From Alphaproteobacteria bacterium (GTDB taxonomy: Bacteria; Pseudomonadota; Alphaproteobacteria; SMXQ01): 64,000 nt of DNA. The notes under the pieces are model-generated. The model ran no database searches. It was not told where the DNA came from and saw only the letters and a list, made by a program, of their open reading frames with translations. Location: assembly GCA_009380075.1 (NCBI GenBank), contig WHSO01000011.1:1-64000 (forward strand), given 5' to 3'. How positions within the stretch are numbered: position 1 is the first letter of the stretch; every line of letters starts with the position of its first letter. This document shows positions 7,827 through 16,586 of this stretch, piece by piece. The translations under genes were made by a program, and so were the position numbers.

Positions 7827-8657
7827 CTACACGTCGGGTCGCTTGTAGGTGAGGTTCGGCCCGCCCTTCTGGGACTTGAGGTAGCCGTCCACATCGCCGG
7901 TCGGATCGACCGCGCGCCGCAGCCTCTGGCCGACGAGCTGGTCGAGCTGAATTGCCTGGCTGAGGGACAGGTCGCGTCCCATCTGCACCGTGATCTTGGA
8001 ATGTTCGAGCGGCGCCAGGTGACGCGATGCGATGCCGCGCGCAATTTCCAGCGTCGTCGCCTCGAGTTCTTTCGCCGGCACGACGCGCGACACGATGCCG
8101 AGCTGGTCGGCCTCTAGCCCGGAGAGGTTGCGACCGACGAGCTGAAGGTACGCGACCTTCTTCAGCGGGATGCCACCATGCACGAGGGTGCTGGTGACGA
8201 GCTGTCCGAAGGAGCCGCGCAGCACTTCGGGCATGCCGAACTGGGCGTCCTCCGCGGCAATCACGAGGTCGTGGCAGTTCATGATGCCGAGCGCTCCACC
8301 CAGGCAATAGCCGTGCACCTGCGCCATCATGATGCGGGGGAAGGCACGGAGCGCCTCGGCCAGGGCGATGGTGGGCGTCGGCCGGTCCCAGTCGCGCGGC
8401 GCCGAATTGGCCTCCTTGAGGAAATAGAGGTCGAGGCCGGACGAAAACAGCGATCCCGCCCCGCGCGTGATGACGACCTTGAGATCCTTGTCGGCGCGCA
8501 CCAGCTCGAGGGATTCGAAGAACGCCTCCACCATCTCCGCGTTCCAGGCATTGCGCTTTTCGGGGCGGTTCAGGGTGATGCGCGCGACGCCCGCGTCCGC
8601 CAGCCGGTCGAGGATCAGTTCGGGCCACTGTTTCAGTATTTGCCAGTCGTCGCTCAT
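7827..8657 (-). CDS. Enoyl-CoA hydratase/isomerase family protein
   Basis: The 276-residue crotonase-fold protein should act on a CoA thioester. The oxyanion-hole regions are visible: GSLFSSGLDL near residue 68, and HGYCLGGALGIM near residue 115. The candidate acid/base Glu lies in FGMPEVLRGSFG near residue 143. Typical N-terminal (ARITLNRPEKRNAWN) and C-terminal helices are intact. GGAGGAACG precedes the ATG. The Pht5-like gene at 8687-9685 lies 29 bases upstream on the same strand, so the two likely form an operon. The product could be a hydratase, isomerase or ring-cleaving crotonase; the sequence does not decide. Confidence 0.9.
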   Translation of the reverse strand: MSDDWQILKQWPELILDRLADAGVARITLNRPEKRNAWNAEMVEAFFESLELVRADKDLKVVITRGAGSLFSSGLDLYFLKEANSAPRDWDRPTPTIALAEALRAFPRIMMAQVHGYCLGGALGIMNCHDLVIAAEDAQFGMPEVLRGSFGQLVTSTLVHGGIPLKKVAYLQLVGRNLSGLEADQLGIVSRVVPAKELEATTLEIARGIASRHLAPLEHSKITVQMGRDLSLSQAIQLDQLVGQRLRRAVDPTGDVDGYLKSQKGGPNLTYKRPDV

Positions 8658-8686
8658 GATCGTTCCTCCACGCGTGATGTCCGTCC

Positions 8687-9685
8687 TTAGCCGACACCGC
8701 CGGAGACCGGCGCGAGGGTGGTTTCATGGAAAAGGTCTTCCGGCGACAAGCCCGGTTCCGCCAGGTGCTGTTCCGCCGAATAGCGGATCAGCCGTTCCAG
8801 CACATCGCGGTTGCGGGCCAAGCCGTAGGGCCAGTAATCCTTGCCCATGCGGGCCTCCGTCGCCTCGACCTCGGCCTGCAGCCAGGGTAGCGTGGCGGTC
8901 GGCACGGTGCGGAACTTGAGGTCCTCGATGGCGATGTCCTTTGCCCGGGAGAAGGCTTCGTAAAGAGCTTCCGGCAGCCACGGATACGAGGCCACGAGGT
9001 CCTTCTTGACCGCGACCAGGTGCATGACGGGAAACAGCCCGGTACGGCTGTAGTAAGCCTGCTCCTCGCTCCGGTAGTCGGGCCACATGCGGGCGACGTC
9101 GGCAGCGCTGCGCTTGAAGCAGCTCGGGTCGTGGGGGCTGATCAGCGCGTCAATCTCGCCTTTTTCCAGCATATCCGACAGGGTGTTGTCGCCGATCGGC
9201 GCATAGTCGTACTCGGACGGCAGCGTAATCGGGGCCCGCTCCTCGCGGCCTGGCGTTTCAAGCCCTCCGGTGCGCCATTTCATCTCCCAGGATTCAATTC
9301 CGTGGTCGTCCTTCAGAAGACCGCGCAGCCATACCGCAGCCGTCAGCTGGTACTCGGGGCAGCCCACGACCTTACCCCGAAGGTCCCCGGGCCCGCTGAT
9401 GCCGCGGTCGGTCCGGATGAACAGGTTGGATTGGCGGAAGCTGCGCGAGAGAAACACCGGGATCGCCGTATAGGGCGACACGCCGCGGCGTACCTGCAGC
9501 ATGTAGCTCGAAATCGATAGCTCGGTCACATCGAACTCGGCGTAGCGGATGGCGCGAAAGAACAACTCCTGAGGCTGCATCTTGAGATAGGTGACGTTGC
9601 AGCCGTCGACCTTGACGCGCCCGTCGGCAATGGGGCGCGTGCGGTCGTAATCGCCGCCGGCGATGGTGATATCGATCGTGTTCAT
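8687..9685 (-). CDS. 4,5-dihydroxyphthalate decarboxylase (Pht5)-like protein, copy 1
   Basis: The 332-residue protein is similar to the Pht5/4,5-dihydroxyphthalate decarboxylase family, which shares the periplasmic-binding-protein type II fold. It starts ITIAGGDYDRTRPIADGRV and ends with KDYWPYGLARNRDVLERLI...EDLFHET, both shared with copies at 11529 and 31549. There is no signal peptide, so it is probably cytoplasmic. It may be a decarboxylase or a cytoplasmic ligand-binding protein; family annotations mix both. A strong GGGGGAAG site precedes the ATG. It is upstream of the enoyl-CoA hydratase gene and divergent from the GMC oxidoreductase gene. Confidence 0.8.
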   Translation of the reverse strand: MNTIDITIAGGDYDRTRPIADGRVKVDGCNVTYLKMQPQELFFRAIRYAEFDVTELSISSYMLQVRRGVSPYTAIPVFLSRSFRQSNLFIRTDRGISGPGDLRGKVVGCPEYQLTAAVWLRGLLKDDHGIESWEMKWRTGGLETPGREERAPITLPSEYDYAPIGDNTLSDMLEKGEIDALISPHDPSCFKRSAADVARMWPDYRSEEQAYYSRTGLFPVMHLVAVKKDLVASYPWLPEALYEAFSRAKDIAIEDLKFRTVPTATLPWLQAEVEATEARMGKDYWPYGLARNRDVLERLIRYSAEQHLAEPGLSPEDLFHETTLAPVSGGVG

Positions 9686-9880
9686 GCTTCCCCCCTGAAT
9701 CGCGATCTCTTGCCTTCCGGTTGCGGCTCAGCGGCCGTCCGTCCGGGATGCCCGGAGCTGCATTTTCGACGCCGCGTATCCTACCCGCCAGCCGCGTCCG
9801 GGTCGCCCTCGAATTTTGTTTCCCTGCCGCCGGTATGCTACAAACCGGCAGGCGGGCGGGAGACCCGCAAGGGGGAAACG

Positions 9881-11506
9881 TTGTCGGAATACGACTACAT
9901 CATCGTCGGCGCCGGTTCGGCCGGATGCGTGCTGGCGCTGCGCCTCGCGGAGGGTTCGGCCGGCGCCCGGATTCTTGTGCTCGAGGCCGGCGGACGCGAC
10001 ATCGATCCGCTGATCCAGGTGCCGCTCGGCATCGGTGTCATGCACGAACGCCGCAGCCACGACTGGGGCTACGACACGGAGCCCGAGCCCGGCCTCGGCG
10101 GCCGCTCCATCGAGGCGATGCGCGGCAAGGTCGTCGGCGGGTCGAGCGCGATCAACCACATGAGCTGGGTACGCGGCAACCGCGGCGATTACGACCGCTG
10201 GGCGCGGGTGGGCCTCAGGGGATGGTCGTACCGGGAGGTTTTGCCCTATTTCCGCCGGTCGGAAACCTGGGAGGGCGGCGCCGATGCCTATCGCGGCGGG
10301 GACGGCCCCATTCACGTGCAGGCGGCGCGCACGACGGACCCGCTGTTCGACGCCTACCGCGAAGCAGCCGAGGCCCAAGGCTACGTTTTCACGCCGGATC
10401 ACAACGGTGCCCGTCAGGAAAGCATCAGCCACGCGCAATCGACGATATATCGCGGCCGCCGGCAATCGGTATCCGTCGCCTATCTGCGCCCGGCGCTGGC
10501 GACCGGCAACGTCGACCTCCTGCCGAACGCACATGCCACCCGCATCGTCCTCGAAAGGAACCGTGCGGTAGCCGTCGAATATCACCACCGGGGGAAAACG
10601 CACGTCGCCCGCGCCGGTCGCGAGGTGATTGTGTCCGGCGGCGTCTTCAACTCGCCACAACTGCTGATGCTGTCGGGGATCGGCCCCGCCGACCACCTGA
10701 GGGCTACGGGGATCGAACCGCTGGTCGATCTGCCGGGAGTCGGCGGCAACCTTCAGGATCACATCTCCGCCATGGTCACCGGGACGCGGCCGGAACACGG
10801 CCCCTTCGTACGTGAGATGCGTGTGGATCGCATGCCGTTCAGCATGGTGCGGGCCTATCTCTTTGGCAGCGGCCCGGCGACCGTCCTGCCGAGCGGTCTA
10901 CATGGATACATCCGTACAGAATCCGGTCTCGATGCGCCGGACATCCAGTTGATCTACCGCGGCGTCTCGACCGCGCCGCATCTGTGGTTTCCCGGCCTCC
11001 GCGCGCCGGAGCCCGACCGCTGCGGCGTACGGCCGATCCTGCTCCATCCCGAAAGCCGCGGGACCGTGCGGCTGCGGTCCCCCGACCCGTTCGCACCCGT
11101 CGCGATCCTCCAGAACTTCTTCGCCGTCGACCGCGACATCGCGCGCCTGCGGCGCGGCGTGCGGCTGGCGCGCGACCTTCTCGCGGAAAAGGCGCTCGAC
11201 GGCTTCCGCGGGGCGGAAATCGCTCCCGGTCCCAATCGCCAGAGCGACGCCGACCTAGACGCCTGGATTCGCACCACGGCGCTGACCGCGCATCATCCGT
11301 CCGGCACCTGCGCCATGGGTACGGGCAGCACGGCCGTGCTCGATGGCGAGCTCCGTGTGCGCGGAACCGACGGCCTGCACGTGGTCGATGCTTCCGCCAT
11401 GCCCGACCTCGTGTCCGGCAACATCAACGCCTGTGTCGTCATGATTGCAGAGAAGGCGGCCGATTCGATCCTCGGCCACACACCCCTGCCGGTGGCCGCG
11501 GTCTAG
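9881..11506 (+). CDS. GMC-family FAD oxidoreductase (choline dehydrogenase-like)
   Basis: The 541-residue flavoprotein should oxidise an alcohol. The N-terminal dinucleotide fold YIIVGAGSAGCVLALRL is at residues 5-21. The GMC signatures follow: GGSSAINHMSWVRGN near residues 86-100 and GVFNSPQLLMLSGIGP near residues 253-268. The active-site His lies in TAHHPSGTCAMG, and Asn in LVSGNINACV. The frame extends 57 codons upstream, but that part is arginine- and proline-rich and lacks a ribosome site. TTG at 9881 follows AAGGGGGAAA and immediately precedes the Rossmann fold, so it is preferred. It is divergent from the Pht5-like gene and convergent with the next one. Confidence 0.92.
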   Translation: MSEYDYIIVGAGSAGCVLALRLAEGSAGARILVLEAGGRDIDPLIQVPLGIGVMHERRSHDWGYDTEPEPGLGGRSIEAMRGKVVGGSSAINHMSWVRGNRGDYDRWARVGLRGWSYREVLPYFRRSETWEGGADAYRGGDGPIHVQAARTTDPLFDAYREAAEAQGYVFTPDHNGARQESISHAQSTIYRGRRQSVSVAYLRPALATGNVDLLPNAHATRIVLERNRAVAVEYHHRGKTHVARAGREVIVSGGVFNSPQLLMLSGIGPADHLRATGIEPLVDLPGVGGNLQDHISAMVTGTRPEHGPFVREMRVDRMPFSMVRAYLFGSGPATVLPSGLHGYIRTESGLDAPDIQLIYRGVSTAPHLWFPGLRAPEPDRCGVRPILLHPESRGTVRLRSPDPFAPVAILQNFFAVDRDIARLRRGVRLARDLLAEKALDGFRGAEIAPGPNRQSDADLDAWIRTTALTAHHPSGTCAMGTGSTAVLDGELRVRGTDGLHVVDASAMPDLVSGNINACVVMIAEKAADSILGHTPLPVAAV

Positions 11507-11528
11507 GCGCCTTTTTCTACAGGACGGC

Positions 11529-12524
11529 TTAGACCCGGAACGTCGTCCGCGTCTCCGGGGCGAACAGGTCTTCCGGCTTCATCGGGCGCCGGGCGATGCC
11601 CTGCTCGACGCACCACTTTAGATAGACTTCGAGGGTGCGGCGGTTCTCCTCGATGCCGTAAGGGAAGAAATCCTTGCCGAGGACCTTGCGCGTCTCCTCG
11701 GCGTAGTCGGCGATCCACGGCACGAACAGGCGCGACGCCTGGCGGTCGAAGATGCGCGCGAGGCTCGCCGTCCGTGCGGCATGGAACGCCTTGTAGAGGT
11801 TCTGCGCGATCCAGGGATTCGCCTCGTACACGGGACGCCGGAGCGCGATGGTGTGCATGATCGGGAACACGCCGGTCTTGCGGAAATATTCCGTTTCCAC
11901 CGCGCGCGCGTCCGGGAAGAGCGGCACGATCATCGCATGAGAGCCGTGAATGCCGGCCGGCGGCCGTGCGGAAAAAACGGTATCGACCGCCCCGTCGCGC
12001 AGCATGTCGCGGAGCGACCTTTCCGGTTCGGCGATCAGGGTGATGCCTTCGGGCAGCCTGAGCTTCACCTGTTCCTGCCGCCCCGGCTCATTGAGGCCGG
12101 CCTGAACCCAGGTGACGTCGCCGAGCCCGATGCCGAGGTCGTCGGTCATCCAGCCGCGGGTATAGATCGCCGCCGTCTGTGCCCATTCGGGAATACCGAT
12201 GCGCTTGCCCGCGAGGTCGGCGCCGGTCTTCACCGACCCATTGGCGTTGACGTAGATGGAGGCAAGCCGAAACATGCGCGACGTGAACACCGGCAGGCCG
12301 ATGATGTCGGGTGCATCGCCAGACATGACGGAGACGAACTTGGCAAACGACATCTCCGACACGTCCCATTCCCGGTACTGGGTGAAGCGGAAGAACGTCT
12401 CCTCGATCGGATAGATCTGGTAGTTGAGGGTGATGCCCTCGGCCGTCACGCGGCCCAGCGCGATGTCGCGCACGTGGTCGTAATCGGCGGTGGCGATGTT
12501 GAGGTGTAATCGCGTCACGGTCAT
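11529..12524 (-). CDS. 4,5-dihydroxyphthalate decarboxylase (Pht5)-like protein, copy 2
   Basis: This 331-residue protein aligns along its length with the protein at 8687-9685. The two share IATADYDHVRDIALGRV at the N-terminus, the FFRFTQYREWDVSEMSF region, and a GKDFFPYGIEENRRTLE...PEDLFAPET C-terminus. It has no signal peptide. The start lies 10 bases after the stop of the ThDP-enzyme gene on the same strand, with GAGGATGCC upstream, so both are probably translated from one mRNA. A decarboxylase role is plausible next to a ThDP enzyme and a PcaD-like hydrolase. A ligand-binding role cannot be excluded. Confidence 0.8.
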   Translation of the reverse strand: MTVTRLHLNIATADYDHVRDIALGRVTAEGITLNYQIYPIEETFFRFTQYREWDVSEMSFAKFVSVMSGDAPDIIGLPVFTSRMFRLASIYVNANGSVKTGADLAGKRIGIPEWAQTAAIYTRGWMTDDLGIGLGDVTWVQAGLNEPGRQEQVKLRLPEGITLIAEPERSLRDMLRDGAVDTVFSARPPAGIHGSHAMIVPLFPDARAVETEYFRKTGVFPIMHTIALRRPVYEANPWIAQNLYKAFHAARTASLARIFDRQASRLFVPWIADYAEETRKVLGKDFFPYGIEENRRTLEVYLKWCVEQGIARRPMKPEDLFAPETRTTFRV

Positions 12525-12534
12525 GGGGGCATCC

Positions 12535-14325
12535 TCAGTCGGCGTAGCCCGGCGTCACGGCGACGTCCAGCAGCACGCGCCCGCCGCCCTTCACGTCCTC
12601 CGCCGCCGCGTCGAGGGCGGCGCGCAATTCGGAGGCATCCTCTACCCGGCGCCCGTCGAAGCCATAGGCGGCGGCAAGGTGGCCAAGGTCCACCGCAGGA
12701 TGGGTCATGAACTGGCCGATCCACTTGTTTTCCCGGGGGCGTCCGCGCTTCACCGCGACCTGGTCCTGGTGGACGACGTCGTTGAAATAGGCCTGGTTGT
12801 TGGCGACCACGACCAGAAGCGGGATGTCCATGTGCGCCGCCGTCCACAGCGCGTTCGATCCCATGACGAAATCGCCGTCGCCGACCAGCGCCACCGGCAA
12901 CCGGCCGGTGCCCTTCAGCGCCAGCGCCGCGCCCACCGCGATCCCCGGCCCGGCGCCGATGCCGGCCCCGCCGTTGGAGCCGAAGAAATCGAGGGGCCCG
13001 TCGATGCCGACGCAGTCGCCGGGCCATCCCAGCGGCATCGAGATCAGACTCACGTCGTCGCGGGAATCGCGGAAGGCCCGCCAGATCAGCGCCATGTCGC
13101 GCAGTCCCATGGCGCCGCGGGGGACCGGCTCGGTCTTGTCGGGATTGCGGTTCTCGATCCTGAGGCCGAGGGGGCGCGGCCCGGTGGCACCGCGGCGGGC
13201 CAGTTCCTCCAGCAGCGCCGCGACGAAGGCGTCCGGGGTGGTGAGAACGCGCAGGTCGGCGACCGGCAGGATATGGTAGTCCATGCTCCAGCCGCGATGG
13301 ACGTACTGGTCCACCGAAACGTGGACGACCTTGGACGCAACCTTGTCGGGCCCGCCCGCGCGCCTGACCCAGCCGCCGAGGTCCATCCAGTCGAGGCTGA
13401 GGATCACGTCCGCCTGCCGGAAGGCGTCGAGGTGCTGGTCGCGCGGATGGAACCGGGGCTCGAAAACGTGCAGGGGATGCTCCGACGGGAAGGCCGCCGA
13501 ATTGTGCAGGTCGGTCACCACCAGGGCGCCCAGGGCCTCGGCCAGCTTGACGCGGTTGTCGAACACCGCCGGATCGCGCAGCCCGCGGCCCGCCATGATC
13601 ATCGGGCGCTCGGCCGCGAACAGCCAGTCCGCCACTTGGCGCACGTCGTCGGCGCCCGGGGCGGCAGGATTCGCGGGCCGGTAGCGGGCGGCGTCGGGAA
13701 ACGCGACCTCTTTCCCGATCTTCGCTTCCTGCAGTTCCTCGTCGAGGCAGATGTAGGTGGGTCCCATCGGCGCAGTGCGCGTGATCTGGTTGGCGCGCAG
13801 GATCGATTCGAGGGCGGCGGGCACCGAACGCGGGGAATCGTCCCACTTGGTGTAATCGCGCACGATGGCGCCCTGGTCGGCCGATGTGTGAATCCATTCG
13901 ATCCACGGGCGGCGCTTGTCGGCGTCCTGCGGTCCGTTGGCCCCGAACACGATCATCGGCTTGCGGTCGCACCAGGCATTGAACACCGCCATGCAGGCGT
14001 GCATCAGGCCGACGTTGGTGTGGAGCGCCACAGCCATCGGCGCGTCGGTCACCTTGGCATAGCCGTGCGCGATGGCGACGGCGTGTTCCTCATGCAGGCA
14101 GACCAGCATCTGCGGGTTGGTGTTGCCGAGGAAGTTCACCACCGAATCGTGGAAGCCCCGGTAGCTCGCGCCGGGGACGAGCGCGATGTACTTGAGGTCG
14201 AGCCGGCGCACCATCTCGGCGATGGCGTCGGAATTCCATTCCATGCGCGGGTTGCCGATGTCGGCGGGACGGTCGATGTCGTCGAAACGGGCGGTGCCGG
14301 GTGCGGCGCCTTTCGGGGAAGCCAA
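12535..14325 (-). CDS. Thiamine-diphosphate-dependent enzyme (acetolactate synthase/benzoylformate decarboxylase-like)
   Basis: The 596-residue protein has the three-domain layout of ThDP enzymes. The catalytic Glu is in CLHEEHAVAIAHGYAK near residue 80. The ThDP/Mg motif GDGDFVMGSNALWTAA near residue 480 is followed by NN about 30 residues on (VVVANNQAY). The middle domain (ERPMIMAGRG) is present. Such enzymes decarboxylate or ligate 2-oxo acids; this one is not close enough to biosynthetic IlvB to name. The start is TTG with AGGAGAG 8 bases upstream; a later ATG at MEWNSDA is an alternative. A PcaD-like hydrolase gene precedes it and the Pht5-like copy 2 follows. Confidence 0.9.
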   Translation of the reverse strand: MASPKGAAPGTARFDDIDRPADIGNPRMEWNSDAIAEMVRRLDLKYIALVPGASYRGFHDSVVNFLGNTNPQMLVCLHEEHAVAIAHGYAKVTDAPMAVALHTNVGLMHACMAVFNAWCDRKPMIVFGANGPQDADKRRPWIEWIHTSADQGAIVRDYTKWDDSPRSVPAALESILRANQITRTAPMGPTYICLDEELQEAKIGKEVAFPDAARYRPANPAAPGADDVRQVADWLFAAERPMIMAGRGLRDPAVFDNRVKLAEALGALVVTDLHNSAAFPSEHPLHVFEPRFHPRDQHLDAFRQADVILSLDWMDLGGWVRRAGGPDKVASKVVHVSVDQYVHRGWSMDYHILPVADLRVLTTPDAFVAALLEELARRGATGPRPLGLRIENRNPDKTEPVPRGAMGLRDMALIWRAFRDSRDDVSLISMPLGWPGDCVGIDGPLDFFGSNGGAGIGAGPGIAVGAALALKGTGRLPVALVGDGDFVMGSNALWTAAHMDIPLLVVVANNQAYFNDVVHQDQVAVKRGRPRENKWIGQFMTHPAVDLGHLAAAYGFDGRRVEDASELRAALDAAAEDVKGGGRVLLDVAVTPGYAD

Positions 14326-14380
14326 GGTCTACTCTCCTGCAATCATTGGGTTTGGTTGATGATGGAAGGAATTCAAATTG

Positions 14381-15193
14381 TTATGCGACGTCGGCCAGAA
14401 AGGCGCCGAGCTCGCGGTTGAAGACGTCGGGTTGTTCGAGGTTTGTCATGTGCGCCGCATCGGCGATGACCACATGGCGCGCATCGGCGATGCGGCCCGC
14501 GAGGTCGGCCATCAGCGCCGGCGGAGCCGGAGGGTCGAAGGCGCCGCCCATGGCCAGCACGGGAAAGCGGATATGGCCGAGCCGTTCGACTGTGTCGATG
14601 CCCTTCAGCGCCTCGGCGCAGCCGATGTACCCGGCGACGGAGGTATTGCGAATCATGGTGCGGATCTTTTCGAGCTCCGGCGGGCTGCGGTCGCGGAACG
14701 AGGCCGTGAACCAGCGCTCGACGGTCGGGCCCACCAGCGCGTCCATGCCGCGGGTGCGGGCAAGCGCGATACGCGGCGCCCAGGCGGCGGCGAATTCCGG
14801 CGTCGCGGTATGGCGGCAGTCGCAGGCGGCGAGGGAGAGGACACGCCCGGGATGCGCGGCGGCCAGCTCCAGCCCGGTGGTGCCGCCGAGCGACAGGCCG
14901 ACGACGTGGGACTCCCGGATGCCGAGCGCGTCCCAGATCGCAACCACGTCGGCCGCGAGGCACTGCATGTCCCAGGCGCCGGGGCTCGCCCCAGTGGCAC
15001 CGTGGCCACGGGTGTCGTAACGGAGGATGCGGAAGTCCCGGCCGAGGATCGCGGCCTGGCTGTCCCAGAGGTGAAGCTCGGTGGCGTGGGAATTGCTGAA
15101 GGTGAGCCACGGCGCGGTCTCGCCCGCACCCTCGGTGCGGACGTTGAAGGCGATGCCGCCGATGTCGATCCGCCGGTCCGCGGTCGTGGTCAT
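14381..15193 (-). CDS. Alpha/beta hydrolase, 3-oxoadipate enol-lactonase (PcaD)-like
   Basis: The 270-residue protein has the alpha/beta hydrolase fold. The oxyanion region is LTFSNSHATELHLWD, the nucleophile elbow is GLSLGGTTG (Ser near residue 102), an acid follows in the GGAFDPPAP region, and His lies in DAAHMTN. The pattern DYRILRYDTRGHGAT and the family length agree with PcaD-type enol-lactonases of the beta-ketoadipate pathway. Broader carboxylesterase activity is possible. The frame extends 58 codons upstream, but the ATG at 15193 has GGTGAGAG nearby and begins the folded domain. It heads the minus-strand set running through the ThDP enzyme and Pht5-like copy 2. Confidence 0.85.
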   Translation of the reverse strand: MTTTADRRIDIGGIAFNVRTEGAGETAPWLTFSNSHATELHLWDSQAAILGRDFRILRYDTRGHGATGASPGAWDMQCLAADVVAIWDALGIRESHVVGLSLGGTTGLELAAAHPGRVLSLAACDCRHTATPEFAAAWAPRIALARTRGMDALVGPTVERWFTASFRDRSPPELEKIRTMIRNTSVAGYIGCAEALKGIDTVERLGHIRFPVLAMGGAFDPPAPPALMADLAGRIADARHVVIADAAHMTNLEQPDVFNRELGAFLADVA

Positions 15194-15373
15194 GATGTCT
15201 CTCACCAACGCCTCTTGCCCTGCTTGCGAGACCCGGAAAAGCCCGCCGCCGCCCGGAACCGGACATACATACCGGCAAGCGGAACGGTCGGTGAAGGCCA
15301 ATAGACTCTCAAAATGAGCAGCAATAGCGTCGGAACGTCCGGGATTTCGGTGCCGGGGTCCCGCCAATTCGAG

Positions 15374-15401
15374 TTGACCGCCCTGAAGCCGATGCTAGCA
15401 T
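15374..15401 (+). promoter_or_regulatory. Candidate sigma70-type promoter for the Bug gene at 15471
   Basis: ttgacc (15374-15379) resembles a -35 element and tagcat (15396-15401) a -10 element, 16 bases apart. They lie in the 277-base divergent region, about 70 bases before the binding-protein start. Confidence 0.4.
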
Positions 15402-15407
15402 ACCGGG

Positions 15408-15423
15408 AATAATACAATAATAC
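15408..15423. repeat. 8-base tandem direct repeat in the divergent intergenic region
   Basis: aataatac occurs twice head to tail (15408-15415 and 15416-15423), just downstream of the candidate promoter. This AT-rich tract stands out in the GC-rich window and could bind a regulator. No function is shown. Confidence 0.4.
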
Positions 15424-15470
15424 ATGACGGCGCCGTCCGGCCCGTCATCCCCTATGACAGGAGAGTTCAG

Positions 15471-16481
15471 ATGAGGATAGATTGGCGTGTGACGCCCGCG
15501 GCGCTGGCCGTCGCAGGGCTCATGGGCGCGGCTGGCCCGGCCCAGGCGCAGGATTTCACCGGCGGCAAGAACATGCGTATCGTGGTCGGCTCGTCCGCGG
15601 GCGCGGGCTTCGACGCCTTCGGCCGCATGGTCGGCCGTCACCTCGGCGCAAACATTCCGGGAAAACCCTCCATCGTCGTCAGCAACATGCCGGGCGCCGG
15701 CTCGCTCAAGGCCGTGCAGTCGCTGAAGGCGGCCCCGGCCGATGGTACCTACATGGTGCTGTTCAATCCCGGCGCGGTGCTCAATTCCCTGCTGCAGCCG
15801 AAGAAGGTCAAGGTGAACTTCACCAAGGAGGTTCATTTCATCGGCAGCGCCACCGCCGACGCCCGCGTCTGCCACGCCTGGCACACAACCGGCGTGAAGA
15901 CCCTTCAGGACCTGCTCAAGCGCAAGCAGTTCACCACCGGGCATACCGGCAACACCGCGGCCACCTACATCGACGCGGCGATCCTCAAGAACGTCTTCGG
16001 CGCCAAGATCAAGCAGATCGTCGGCTACCCCGGCGCGACCGAACAGCGCCTCGCGGTCGAGCGCGGCGAGCTCGACGGCGACTGCGGCACTTGGGAAAGC
16101 GTGCCGGCTAACTGGATCAAGGACAAGAAGACCACCATCTTCATCCGCATTTCCAAGGTCAACGTGCCGGAATTGAAGGGCGTGCCGCACGTGAGCGAGT
16201 TCGCCAACGCCGAGCAGAAGAAGATCATCGATCTGCTCACCACCCACAACCTCATGTTCCGGCCCTTCATCGTTTCCAGCAAGGTGCCGATGGACAAGGT
16301 CAAGGTCCTGCGCGACGCTTTCTGGAAGACCATCCAAAGCGAGCCCTTCCGGGCCGACGCGAAGAAATCCAAGCGCGGCATCATCGACCCGCTGCGCGGG
16401 GAGGACCTGACCAAGCTGGTGGCGAACCTCTACGCCGCGCCCAAGGACCTGATTCCGAAGGCGGCGGCCGCGGTGAAGTAG
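15471..16481 (+). CDS. Bug/TctC-family periplasmic solute-binding protein
   Basis: The 336-residue protein begins with a signal peptide (RIDWRVTPAALAVAGLMGAAG, cleavage likely after AQA near residue 27). The family core follows with GSSAGAGFDAFGRMVGRHL and IPGKPSIVVSNMPGAGS near residues 62-78. It should bind a carboxylate in the periplasm. CHAWHTTGVKT and CGTWES carry extra cysteines not seen in the other copies here. No TctA/TctB subunits are nearby. An HpcH-type aldolase gene follows, but a good terminator at 16503 separates the two. Confidence 0.9.
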   Translation: MRIDWRVTPAALAVAGLMGAAGPAQAQDFTGGKNMRIVVGSSAGAGFDAFGRMVGRHLGANIPGKPSIVVSNMPGAGSLKAVQSLKAAPADGTYMVLFNPGAVLNSLLQPKKVKVNFTKEVHFIGSATADARVCHAWHTTGVKTLQDLLKRKQFTTGHTGNTAATYIDAAILKNVFGAKIKQIVGYPGATEQRLAVERGELDGDCGTWESVPANWIKDKKTTIFIRISKVNVPELKGVPHVSEFANAEQKKIIDLLTTHNLMFRPFIVSSKVPMDKVKVLRDAFWKTIQSEPFRADAKKSKRGIIDPLRGEDLTKLVANLYAAPKDLIPKAAAAVK

Positions 16482-16502
16482 CCGCCCGATCGCGGGACGA
16501 CA

Positions 16503-16532
16503 GGGGGCCGGGGCGACCCGGCCCTCTTTTTT
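16503..16532 (+). terminator. Intrinsic terminator after Bug gene
   Basis: A GC-rich stem (gggccggg paired with cccggccc) around a GCGA loop at about 16506-16525 is followed by a T-run at 16527-16532. This is one of the clearest intrinsic terminators in the window. Confidence 0.8.
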
Positions 16533-16586
16533 CGTCCGGGGGACTGCTATAACCACACGAACCGACAAACGGAAACAGGGGCTGAG

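Noticed and set aside
12490-14421. Long plus-strand open frame opposite the ThDP enzyme
   Set aside because: The minus strand encodes a complete ThDP enzyme; the plus-strand translation has no recognisable features and no ribosome site.
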